NCBI GenBank assembly: GCA_904066235.2
Contig: CAJFCV020000003.1
Location: forward strand, 11,408,001-11,472,000
Reading direction: 5' to 3'
DNA from: Bursaphelenchus xylophilus
Taxonomy: Eukaryota > Nematoda > Chromadorea > Rhabditida > Aphelenchoididae
DNA: 64,000 bases
Shown here: positions 11,704 through 24,100 of the stretch, piece after piece
Layout of the letters: every line of letters starts with the position of its first letter
Position numbering within the stretch: position 1 is the stretch's first letter
Position numbers and translations under genes: made by a program
The notes under the pieces: generated by a model
Seen by the model: only the letters and a program-made list of their open reading frames with translations
Databases searched by the model: none
What the model was told of the DNA's origin: nothing

Positions 11704-11974
11704 AGCTGAATCCTCATTAGAAATACCAAAACCACTCAATTCCCATTATTTGCATAATTTCATTTGGCCTGCATAACAATCTTAATGAAACAACGACGCA
11801 AACGGAAGAGGAAAATAAAACGTAATAAAGGCTGACGTATTTCGGCCACAACGGAGGCCAAAACAACTAAAAACAGCTTCAGTTTTGAATTTCAGGATGT
11901 TTTTTTGGCCATGCTTTTTATACACATATTTTTTCAAATGGGAAAATACGGAAAGTGAGTCTGTTTTAGTATTT

Positions 11975-12370
11975 TCATAAAGTGAATGGACATTTTTTTC
12001 TTTTTCGCACAGCGCATTTTGAACTTTTTCCCACGCTTTTCGCCAACGCACAGTTTTTTGTCGCAATTTTACCGCACCGTGCATTAGACCTTTTGCACTG
12101 TGCAATTCAAGAATCGCCGCGTCGGGAGGTTTTTTCTGCGTCGCCGCGAATTCTGGCATTGCACAGTGCAGAAAGTGGAAAAATGCAAGTTGCGCCGCAA
12201 AAAAAGTGTACGCACTTTTGAAAAGGCGTGGTATCGTGCACCGACCCAGCGACGTAGCTGAAACTTGCTTTTGTCGCGTCGATATTTCCGATACACAGTG
12301 TTGAAAGCAAAAAAAGGATGAAATTCCGCGGTGCGGGGCGCAATAAAGTGTCCATGCACTTTATGAAGAA
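11975..12370. repeat. Family 3 element with palindrome array
   Basis: The ends are TAGTATTTTCATAAAGTG and TCCATGCACTTTATGAAG. The interior has several GCAC(A/C)GTGC or near-matches and the CCACGCTTTTCGCCAACGCA word shared with other copies. Confidence 0.75.
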
Positions 12371-12379
12371 ATACATATG

Positions 12380-13050
12380 CATTTATCATTCTATCGGGAA
12401 AATAATGAGGACCCTGCCGCATCGAAAATCGCATCCCCGCGAAAATTTTCACGTCAGCGATCGTCGCAGTGACATTGTGCTCATCATCACTGCTATGGTA
12501 CGACGCTGAGTTATGAATGGAGAGGCAGCTTTGAACAGCCACTTATTTCTCCAAAAAACATGACAAACACAGTTCTGGGAATGACGTCGGTGCCGTGAAA
12601 CCCATGAAAAGATTAATGCTCCTTCCTCAAGTCCCCAATGACGCTCTAATCGCATAAAAGGCGCTGTCTCACCTTTACTCACCATCCGCTTCCGCCTTAT
12701 TTTCCCGTGAATCATTGGGCAAATACAGAGGGGCTGAGTAGTTACAAACACTACATCTCCGTGTTATTTTAAGAATATAATCAAATAAAGGTTTTTTATT
12801 TTTTGGGATTTTTTATTGGCTCCAGTTTGCAAGTAATTGGTAGGCACAACAAACCAAAGCGAGGACAACAGTTGGAGAACAAGTTGATGAATATGTATAT
12901 ATAGTTACACAACTAGCTGAAGCCCTGTTACTGCACAAAACGCCGCTTTCACGAGATATCATCGCTGAAGTGAAAAGCAAATCTAAAATTTCAAAATTCG
13001 ATTACAGTGAAAAAATAAAAAAAAATCTATGAAACGAACGCCGATGAGCT
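12380..13050. other. Intergenic stretch with family 1 fragment at its left end
   Basis: 12388-12510 resembles a scrambled type A family 1 copy (TATCGGGAAAATAATGAGGA). The remainder (12510-13050) is unique, with no coding signal. Confidence 0.35.
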
Positions 13051-13052
13051 AT

Positions 13053-13202
13053 TAGTCTGTGCGGAAAATAATGGGCACAATTTCGCCCAATCGTGTCGCT
13101 GAACTGAAAAGCAATTTGATTTTGCCGCGACACAGTTCATTTTCTCGGCGATGATGCGATTTTCGATGCGAGGTATTGCTCATTATTTTCCCGACAGACT
13201 GA
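13053..13202. mobile_element. Family 1 MITE (type A)
   Basis: TIR with one base change on the left (AGTCTGTGCGGAAAATAATG) and a perfect right end. Type A interior. Confidence 0.85.
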
Positions 13203-13574
13203 TATTCAGCTCAGCTAAAGCTCCAAGCCCCTTGACATTTAGACATGTCACCGGTTTGATGTGCATTCCCTAGTTGCCGCACGCAAAGGCTGTCCGCGCA
13301 AACTGTCTCTGATCGCACAAAAATTGATGCTGATCGTGCAGGCTACGCTTTGCGTTTTCTTAGCTCAATTGAAAAAAACTTTTCAGCTCAAGGCCCCGAT
13401 CGTCTCGGCATAAAATCAGTGACAGGTCTCCATTCCCAAGGGAAGTACCCCTAGTGCGACGCTCAGATTTTGATAAAACTTGGCCTAATTACTCAAAATT
13501 TGCCCTGTTTAACAGTTTGTCGGGAAAACAGTGAGCACTCACATTGTCAGTAGCATCAAAAATTGCATCGCCGC

Positions 13575-14160
13575 CGAGAAAATTGATTATAAATTCCCAA
13601 AAATTCAAAAAAAAAATTAAAATTTATTCGAAATATAAATACCATATTTATAAAATTACAATACAATAAAGACTAACAACTAAAAGAGTAAAGGCATACA
13701 GTTGGATATAAGGCATATTGTTGTTGAGTAAAAGCATAAAATACGGTCATGACTACAATCTTCAGGAGAACAGTAAAGCCAAGGCAACTTACTGCGAATG
13801 CGGCTTTTTTCGAAGTGGTTTTACAATTTTAAAATTTAAAAAAAGATTAAAAAAATTAAAATAAAAAAAAAAATAAAAAATTTTAAATAAAAAAAATAAT
13901 TAACCCAGTGAAATTGTTTAAAAAATCACCCCCAAATTGCCACAAGGGAAACCGGAAAGAAGCGCAGACACAGAAGATTTCAAGTTATCTCCGGAAAGTT
14001 AGTAAGAAACGGGAATTAATCAAAGCGAAAGAAGATAGATGGACCAATCACATTCAATATGACGGGAAAGTTTCAAAATTTGAAAACAAACGAATTAGAT
14101 GATTAATAACAAGTGGTAATACTGATTTTTGTGTGGAGAAATTTTTTGAAATTTTTTGTT
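13575..14160. other. AT-rich intergenic DNA
   Basis: Runs of A and T (13590-13900) and no recognisable element or gene. A short open frame at 13908-14102 is lysine-rich and looks random. Confidence 0.3.
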
Positions 14161-14630
14161 TTGCACAGTGCAAAAATTTTTGTGGATTTTGGACTGCACC
14201 GTGCGAAAATTGGAAAGGTCAAAAATTGGTTATGCAGTAGAGTAAATGTAGATTTTGAAAGTGAAAAATATACGTCAAATATCGTGTTAATGTTGCTGGA
14301 AATTTCGATTTTTAAAACTTGTCCTAAGGGCATTTTTTTAGCACTTCAAAATCTGCACGGTGCAGAAAAATTTTCAAAAATTTTTTTGCACTGTGCATTA
14401 ATTTTTGTGGATTTTGGACTGCACCGTGCGAAAATTGAAAAGGTCAAAAATTGGTTATGCAGTAGAGTAAATGTAGATTTTGAAAGTGAAAAATATACGT
14501 CAAATATCGTGTTAATTTTGCTGAAAATTTCGATTATTACAGTTTGCCCTAAGGGCATTTTTTTAGCACTTCAAAATCTGCACGGTGCAGAAAAATTTTC
14601 AAAATTTTTTTGCACTGTGCAAAAAACTTT
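14160..14630. repeat. Tandem duplication, ~225-bp period, with GCACNGTGC palindromes
   Basis: Two head-to-tail copies, roughly 14165-14390 and 14390-14625, share TGGATTTTGGACTGCACCG, GGTTATGCAGTAGAGTAAAT and CCTAAGGGCATTTTTTTAGC with only a few differences. Each ends in paired GCACGGTGC and GCACTGTGC motifs around a hairpin. Confidence 0.85.
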
Positions 14631-15177
14631 TTCAAAAAATCTTTTTTCATCACACAAAAGATCAGTTCTACTGCCTAAAAAACATAAATTATGAGAGCCA
14701 AATGCACCGTAATAGTGATCCCAAAACCGGTTAATTTTCCGACGTACACAAAAAAAAGTTATTGTAATCTGAAATAAAGAGGCCATAAATCACGACATAA
14801 AGGCTATAAAACGGCTGTAAAACTGGTCCAAGAGGGTAAAGTTTTCCATTTTTTAAGTGTTTGTTTCTAATGGCAACTGAAACAATCGATTGGATTTTCA
14901 TACAGCAAAAACTTGGTGGGGAATTGCCTCAGGCAAGATGGTAAAAATTGATGAAAAATTATGAGAAAAGACCTAAAACCTATTGTAAGAAGAAAAAAAT
15001 GTAATATACGCGACAAAATTCACTATTATTATAGACAAAAAGTGCTGTAAAGTCATCAAAAATCTCGAAATATTCGAAATACCATGTTGTCCGTGAGGTC
15101 CCGTAGTTTCCGTGAAAACCCATTCGCAGTATTGGCAAGTGCTGTGCAATACTAGCAAGGTTGAATTCAAAAATCGT

Positions 15178-18100
15178 CTAGACTATTGTATGATTCGAGG
15201 GCAGCCATTCCACCGTCCGGAGTTCCCATTTTTGGCTCTCCGAATAACGACTGCATCGTCTTACTGTGGGGACTCGAACTTTGTCGGGATCATCGAACTT
15301 CTCCAACGGCTCGTCCAGACAGTAGCCCGATTGCCGATGCGCGAAGGATTTGCGCTGAAAAAGAGGGATTTAGAAGGAGGAGAGGAGGTAAAATACGGCA
15401 TAGATTTTGATTTTGAAGATATCAGTTTGTCGGGGAAAAAATGAGAATAAAGTGAAAAGCAATTTGATTTTGCCGCGACACAGTTCATTTTCCCGGCGGC
15501 GATGTGATTTTCGTCGCAACAGAGTGCTCATTATTTTCCCGGGTAAAAGTTCCTTATTCTGGCCACAACGTAGCGCGGACTAGAATAAGATCCAAAGCTC
15601 TCATGTGTCCTATTTTCACGTTTAGTGGGCCAACAGATCTTTTTTTACAAAGCATATATCCATTCCAAAATCAGCAAGCAAAAGACAAAAAAAATTCTCT
15701 TAATGTCTAGTACAATATCGGGACAGTGTGGGTAGCAGGTGGACCTTATGTGGCCTTGTCATATATGGTTTAGAAGCGCTTTATCTGAGCTTCAAACCCG
15801 TATACCCAGCATACTCCGTAACGCGTTTCAAAGCATACAAGAGTCCGGACAAAGCAACGACCCAAAAATTTGCAAGACTTATGGGACACCCTAATAACTT
15901 TGCGGAAACTGGTCAGAATTAGCCCAAATTTAGGCTCAATTCATCGTTGTCAATGCGCTGACAGTAGCTTTAGTTAGTGATGTATTACCTTCTTTTTTAC
16001 GTACAACCTTATCCTTCAAAAACGGCTGCAGCCTGCGATTTCACACTTTATACGATGAAACATGTCCGGAACTAAACTTATTGTCTCCGTATAGATCTAA
16101 ATGAGTCGTCATCGCCTTCGTAGGTACCTTTAAAACTAAAGAGGTATCATAGTAATTCAGTGCCAGCCAGGTCGAAGCCTTTTTTCCTAACTTTAGTTCC
16201 CAAGCTTGGGCGCAGTTCGCAGGGTACCTTTGTTGTGGCCAGAAAAAGGAACTTTTTCCTTTTCCCGTCAGCCCGATGCAACTTATATCAGCATTTTCAT
16301 AAAATGCATAGACTTTTCATCGCGAAGCCTTTTTGCATCGTGAATAGCCTGATACTGTATCCAGAATGCCCTGATATTGTATTCAGGATACCCTTACACG
16401 CATTTTTTTTTGACACCTAATCCGCGGGACTGTAAGCCTAAAAGTGCCTCCGAAAAAACCTCAAATCTCCTGTTCATGGAATGCTTGTATAAGAAAGAAA
16501 AATCATCAGAAGATTACACCGCATAAGGCGCTCGAAAATGATCGTTTTGATCAAGTTCCCCCATGTGTTTATTACAATTTGGCTGTGATTTATTTGGTCG
16601 GAAGTCTTACAAACTAGAAGGTCAACGGGACGATTTGCGACCGCTTTTCTTTGGTCTTACATGGCCGTGTTTATTTCAGTCTGTCGGGAAAATAATGTGG
16701 ATTGGTCGCGCCTTGGAATCGCCCGTCATCGCTTTGCGACGGCTCTCCGTGGTGGGCGACTGCGACAATGAGAGAGATTTTTGCTGCGACAAGTCCACGT
16801 TATTTTCCCGACAGACTGATAACCTATGGGTGACGAACAATTTCGGAGGTTTTGAGAGTCAACTTTAGGTTGAAATTAGTCTCCGCGCAACGAAACGTCA
16901 TTCAGAAGCTTCGAGAATTTGGGCTGTCGCTCGCACCTTGACTTTTTCTGCACAGCGCATGTCGCAAAAATCATTCCAGCGACTTTGCAAACGGACTACT
17001 ATTATCAGTCTGTCGGGAAAATAACGGCGGATTGTCGCGCCTCGAAATCGCCAATCATCGCTATGCGACTGCAAGCCGCGGCTTGGGATTTGGTGCGCGA
17101 CAGCGGCGAGGCGAGACATTTCGCTGCGACAATCCGCCGTTATTTTTCCGACAGACTGATATTACGATTTTTTAAAAGTGCGTTGACTTTTTTCGTGGGC
17201 CGCACCGTGCACAAACCCCTTTTTGCGGCGTGCATTTGAATTTCTGCACCGTGCAAATGCAATATCGCAGCGACTCAAGCTTTTCTCAACGGAGGCGGCG
17301 CGAATTTTGTGGGAAATGAAATTGCACAGTGCAAAACGTTTCAAAAAGGATTGCGTCGCGCAACATGCACGGTGCACGGCAACCCAGGGAGTCTCCTGCC
17401 CCTTTTGGCGCTTTGCCCACCTTGTATCGGTTGAATCCAAACGAAATGTCAAAAAGAATTTTTCATGGGGTTTTCCGACTGAAAAATACTTTTTTCGGAA
17501 TTATTTTATTTTTTTGTCAATTGTGACACTTCGTTTGGACTAGACATGGCTAGTGGGCCGGGCCGGCCCGGCCCGGCCCGGCCCAGCCCCCCGGGGGGCC
17601 GGGCTGGGCCGGGCCGAACGAGTTTTAAAGGCCCCGGGGCCGGGCCGACCTCTTTCGGCCCCCGGGCCGGGCCGACCGGGGGCCCCCGCCAGGCCCCCAA
17701 TCGGCCCCCAATGACTAAAATTCACAGTCTCAAAGCGAAAATTAGGATTGCCAATAAAAATAAAACGCAGAACCAAGATTGGGTCTTTTGAAGTATGGCA
17801 ATGGTTGGTAATTTTTTGTTTCAAAAATTTTTTTTTCGATTGTTATAATAAAAAAATGGGGGCTAAAGTAGTACAACCCCCCCAGTCCAGTTCAGCCCCC
17901 TTGACCCAGTATAAACCCCTTCATCCAATCTGAAGCGCCTACATTTTTGGGTTCTCTCGGCTGCGACCATCGTTGCCTGAACCACAAGAACGAATTTGGA
18001 CGGTAACTGGGGGTTTGAGCTAAAATGCCGGGGGTCATTTTACTCTAATTTCCATTTTTTGTATTATTCTAATTTTTTAATTATGGGGGGTGTGAAATGG

Positions 18101-21100
18101 ACAAAACAGTGGGGGGTTTGAACTACCTTTCGTGGGGGGCTGAACTACCAAAGCCCCAAAAAAATGTGTTATATCCCGTAATGAATGCAGTATTTATCTT
18201 TTCACTTCGGCCCCCGGTCGGCCCCCGGCCCGGCCCGGCCCCCAGGGGCCGGGCCGGGCCGGGCCGAGAAAATTTGAAGGGGGCCGGGGCCGGGCCGACC
18301 TCTTCCGGCCCCCGGGCCGGGCCGCGATTTTCGGCCCGGCCCGGCCCCCCAGCCATGTCTAGTTTGGACAAAACTCAAAAGTTGGCGGGAGACATTCTTG
18401 TTCTGTTTTTTCAGCCGCTTTGCGAACGGGCTAGTATTCGCATAAATTCTCAGCAGTAAACCCCAAAATTCCGCAGCCCAAAACTCACATATTCATTGTA
18501 ATCCCAGGCCTCGTTCTCATGCTCTCCGCACTCCTTCAACTGCACCGTCCACTGTTGCGTATTCACGATCAGCGAAGCCGTCAGACAGACATGTTCGTCG
18601 GACTTGATCTGCCCCGTCCGTCTGTCATAGATCCATAACTGAAACACATACAATTTAGAGGGGCGAGTGGCGGGGGTTATGAAAAGTTTCGATCGAAGAA
18701 TGGGTGCGCAGGTTTCTGTGGGGTGGAATATAAATATAAAAGGTTACCCGCGCGTCTCTCGGCTCCGCAAAAAAAAGGAATTCGAAAACGGCGAGTTTAT
18801 AAAAATATCGTTTGTTTCGTCGCTCTCTCTCTCTCTCCCTTGAACTTTGTAGGTGGTAATTGCTGCGGATAATACCAGCAGATTTGCGCAGGGGGACGGG
18901 TGATTTTGAGGTTTGTAAATTTCGGAAGTGTAGGCAAGCAAACAACATTCAAACTTGTGCACAAGAGGTCTCAAGGAACAGAAAAATTTTGTTGATTTAT
19001 TAGTCTGTCGGGAAAATAATAAGCAATGTCGCTACGCCGATCGCGTCGCCGACGTGAAAAAAAATAGATTTGCAGAAGCAGCCGAGACATTGAGCCATCT
19101 TTGCTGCCGAGAGAGTACGTGAAACGCGGAGACTGAAAAGAAAAAAATACTTTTGACTATTTTTGACCATTTCCAGTATCGAGAGGAAAAAATTGATTTC
19201 GATTTTTTGTCCGAACACTACCTTTTGCATTACAGAAACAGTTATGCTTCATTTTGTGCCAAAATTTGCAAAAAAGTGTTGCATTTTTTCCATTTTCGAT
19301 CAAAGAAAATCTCGGTGTTTTCTGCAAAGCGCGAACTAGGAGTCCAGCATATTTTGAAAAAAAAAATACTATTGTAAATTTGCGCCAAGCTTGATCAAAA
19401 TCTGAGCATCGCACTTGGAGTATTCCCCTGTTATTTCGAGATGTCTCAAAAGCAAACAGTTTCCCAAATGGTGTCTAAAAACCTTTTAAAAACCAAACCC
19501 CCCAAAGCAATCCTATTGTCATCCAATTCAAAAACTCTTTCATCATCCTTAGCCCCTTCAACTACCTGCCAGACATCAAATCCGAGGGAGCATTGACTCA
19601 AACTCAACGTTCGCTTGGTGCCCGCGCCCAGCCCCGGCTTGTTGTTCAGACACCGGTCGGTCCCGCTGTTCGCGACCTAAAATACGACCAAATTACTCAC
19701 CAACGTTCGATCGAAATGATCGTCGCGACACGGCTGCAGTGTCGCGGTTTTGACCACCGTGTTCTGAGTGTGTCCCCAATGCAGGCAGCTGGGCCAGGTT
19801 TGGGCGGCGGATTTTGGGTGGAAAAACTGAAAAAAAGAAAGTTTTAGGGGTGCAAAAAAAGGGGACACACTCAGAAAAAAAAATAAAAAATCAAAAATTT
19901 CACAAATTTGTTCGAAAAAGGATATTTTTTAAACCGAAAAAACGAAAAAATTCATAAAAAAAATTTTCGCAGTTTTTAAAAAATCCAAGAAAACCCACTC
20001 TAACCAACGGTTTTTCATTCGGAACCGGCAAAAAGTGCTCTGGCCAAACGTTGTCCAAGTACCATTTGAACGATTTGCAGTTCAATCTTTTGCGGAGCTC
20101 AATTCGATCGCTCGAATCGATCTGATCCCGCATCTTCAGGGCTTCTGAAAAAAACGATTTTTTTTTTGATACTTTTTGAAAAAAAAGAACATTGAAGCGT
20201 ATTTTAAAAATTTCCCAGAAAACAATAAAAGCTTACGCGGTGAGGTTTTGTAGAATAAATGCTTCCATTGATCCATCCAGACGTCCGCCACTCGGATCAA
20301 ATTGGCGTTCAAAACTTTCCCGGAATTGGAGCCCTTCGGGAAGTCGTGCGGAGAGGCTTTGCGGAAAATGTGGCCAACATGAGAGCAAGGCAAAATTTCA
20401 ACCGACCCTCCGCATTGCCAAATCTGGAAATTTCGAAACATAATTGCAGTGAAGAAATCAAAAAAAAATCTATGAAATGGACGCCGATAAGATATTGAAC
20501 AATCTTTGCCGCCGAGAGAGTACGCGAAACGCGGAGAGCGGCCAGAGTGACAAGCATTTTTTCGCCATAAGTTGGATAGTGGAAAAAAAAATGCTTTTTT
20601 GTGGAAACATTAGGCTGTATGGAAGAAATAGGCATGAAACTTTTCATGCCGAAATTCGATAAAATTATAAAGTTTTTATAAAAGAAGTTTTAATATACTT
20701 AAAAAAAATATTTTAAAATTCTCAAATTTTCGCCGATTTTCGACCTAAAAATCTCGGTTGTTTCCGCAAAGCGCGAGGTAGGATTCACGCGTGAATTTTA
20801 GAAAAAGTCAGCCTAAATTTCTGCCAAGTTTCATCAAAATCTGAGGGTCGCACTTGGAGTAGAAATCTTCCTCTGGTACATATAAAATCTTGCAAAAAAA
20901 TGGGAACTTACCCTAAACGACATCTCGATATTCTCTCCTCCCCAGATGTCCATTCCGCTGTCATAAGTTCCAAGCTCTTCAAAGTACTTCCTGTCGATGC
21001 TAAAAAGCCCGCCGGCCATTGTTGGACTCCTGAAAATTTTGGAGGAATTACAATAGGGGTATCTGATCCAGTGGCAAAAGACCTGCCATTTTGCTTCCGG

Positions 21101-24100
21101 GAAGTATTAAAAATGAGCAAAATACCTCCGTTTCCAAGTGAATGAAAAAACTTTGATTTCACAAGGAAAGTACTTCTATGGGGTATGGAGTTACAGGTCG
21201 AGTCATATATCAAAAAATTCGCAAAATTTTTCTGATTCAGAATATGCAAGAATTAGCTGCTTAATTTTTTTGTAAGACTGAAAAAACCCTCAGAACTTTT
21301 CTCGCAACACCATGAAAATGTGCCTTTTTTACACTGGAACTACTAATTAAGGTGCAGTATAAATTAAATTTGATATTTTAAGGTTTTTAAAGATACCAGA
21401 GTTTACTTTAGCTCAAAAGAAAGCTTTTGATTTGGTAAAAACTTGGTCAAAAATGATATTTCCCGGTTGAAAAATTATACGTTTTTTGCCACTGGCTAAG
21501 CAGAGAAGATTATTTTTATAAAAAAATTAACAAAACGGCAATTTTCATTAACAAAAGTATAAACGCCGGATAATTATGCATCAACCTAATTTGATACTTC
21601 CCAGAAGCAAAATGGTATGTTTTTTGTATGTAAAAAAACCTTTGAATAAAGCGCGACGCTTAGATTTTCCTTAAATTTTGCACACACTTTTGGCTGTAAA
21701 CTTACAATATTGGAGCTGTCGGGTCCTTGCTTCTCTCTCGAGCCACTTTTGGTGGGACGGTGTACCAACGAAACTGCAGATTCCAATTGAATCCGCCTCG
21801 GAACAGCTCAATTCCCTTTTGATATTGGAACGTCCTATCGTTGATGACGTCGATCACCGGGCAAACCACGGCTCGTCTGGAAAATAAATGGGATTTCAGC
21901 GTATTTTTAAAATTGGTTGCGATGATTTTCGGTACAGAAAAACATACCTATTCTCTTTGATTCGACTGAGCAACGGCTCCAGCCATCCTTTCGTGCATTC
22001 GCAATGGCTGTCGAGGAAGGTCAAAACGTTGCCTTCGGCTTCGGCAGCACCCATAAGACGGGCACGGATCAAGCCGACCCGCTCTTGCGCTCGGATCAAC
22101 TTGACTTTCACGCCCGTAGACCGCAAGGCATCTTGAAGATCTTTGTTTAGAAATTCTGAAAACATAAATTCGATCATAAAAATCAGTCTGTCGGGAAAAT
22201 AATGAGCACAATGTCGCTGCGCCAATCGCGTCGCTGATATTGTGAAAATTGAAAAAACGAAGTGTGACATGTTATACGATGAAATTTCTTTTCAAATCGA
22301 GAAAAATGAGGTTGACATGTTATACGATGGAAATTTTTTTTTCAAATTGAGAAAAATTAGGTGTGACATGTTATACGATGAAATTTTTTTTTTCAAATTT
22401 CACATTTCGATGTGATTTGTTGCTCATTATTTTCCCGACAGACTGATATACTATAGGCTGGAATTTTTCTGTATCAGTCTGTCGGGAAAATAATGTGGAT
22501 TCGTCGCAGTAAAGTGCCCCGCGCTGTTATGCATCTTCATAGCGGATATGGGAGATTCAAGAAGCGACTGTCCTACATAATTTTCCCGACAGACATTATT
22601 CAAATTGGCAGCAGAAAAGAAAAAATACACTGTTTTTTGGGTCAAATTTTTTTGCGATTTTTATCGCAACGGCAAATTTTTAAGACTTTTTTGACCATTA
22701 GTATGTATTTGCAACAGCCTTAAGTAATCTTGTTCACTAACTTACAAAGTTTAAAAAAATAACTTACTTCGACTAGAAAAGTCGTCTACCAAAATGATCT
22801 CCTCCAAAACCTCCTTTGGCGATCTGGTTATAACAGAAGTAACTGTTCTTAACAACGTTGAAAAAGCCTCATTGTGAAAGACAATAATCACTGAAGTTGT
22901 TGGCAAGTCACTGGGACTAGGGTAGTTCTTCTTTCGGCATTCCGATTTTCGGACATCCGGCAATGATCGATTGACCGAAATTCGGTCACTGATGTAGAGA
23001 TTGAACTGAAAGTTTAGTGTTATCAGTCTGTCGGGAAAATAATGAGCACAATGTCGCATCGAAAATCGGATCCGCTGAAAAAGCGAATTTTGTCGCGGAA
23101 AATTCGAATTGCTTTTTACTTCAGCGACACGATTGGCGCAGCGACATTGTGCTCATTATTTTCCCGACAGACTGGTTTATTATTTTCATAAAGTGCATGG
23201 ACATTTTTTATACCGCGCACTGTGCACAAAAAGCATTCCGACTTTGCACCGTGCATTTCACCTTTTTTTTTTGGTTTTCGCACTGTGCATTTGAAATATC
23301 GCTGCGACACAATCAACTTTCAAATGCGTGGATTTTGCACCGCGCAGAGCATTTGCACAGTGCAAACGGCTTTTTTGAGGCTTGCACTGTGCGAAAAAAG
23401 AAAAACGCACTGTGCGCTGCGACAAAAGCTGAAAAAAACCTCCGCGATTTTTCTGATGTTTGCACTGTGCATTTGAAATGTCGCTACGACAGAAGCAAGT
23501 TTCGGCCTTGTCGCAGCGGCGGCGCCAGGAGTTTCGGGAATTTTTTGCACAGTGCAAACGGCTTTTTTGAGGTTCGCACTGTGCGAAAAGAGAAAAATGC
23601 ACTGTGCGTTGGCGACAAGCATGGGAAAGGTTCGAAATGCACTGTGCGAAAGCGAAAAAGTATCCATGCACTTTATGAAAAATGCTAACATATCAGTCTG
23701 TCGGGAAAATAACGGCGGATTGTCGCAGCAAAATGTCTCGCCTCGCCGCTATCGCGCGCCAAATCCCAAGGTGCTGCTTGCAGTCGCAAAGCGATGATGG
23801 GCGATTCCGAGGCGCGACGATCCGCCGCTATTTTTCCGACAGACTGATAGAAAATTAACAAAAAGCATGTCGTATTTTACAAAAAAAAAAATAAAACGAA
23901 AGCAAAAAAAATTTTTTTTGGGCCAATTTAATTTTCTATTTTACTAGTAGTCGGGACAAAAAGTCCTGATAATTTTGCACCGTGCGGATTTTGCGCGGTT
24001 TTTGTCGCACTCTGAAAAAACGATTTGTCGCTTCGAAAATTGGGAATCGCGCGCGACAATAAGGCAAAAACAAACAAAATGCACTGTGCAAATGCACTTT

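Noticed and set aside
22262..22420. CRISPR-like array
   Set aside because: Three direct repeats with AT spacers inside an animal transposon. There are no variable spacers or cas genes, and the genome is eukaryotic.
23017..23691. Open frames of 120-220 codons on both strands
   Set aside because: They lie over the GCACNGTGC array and family 1 ends. The repeated CTVR/ALCE/HSAN-type words are translations of the palindromes, seen at every array.
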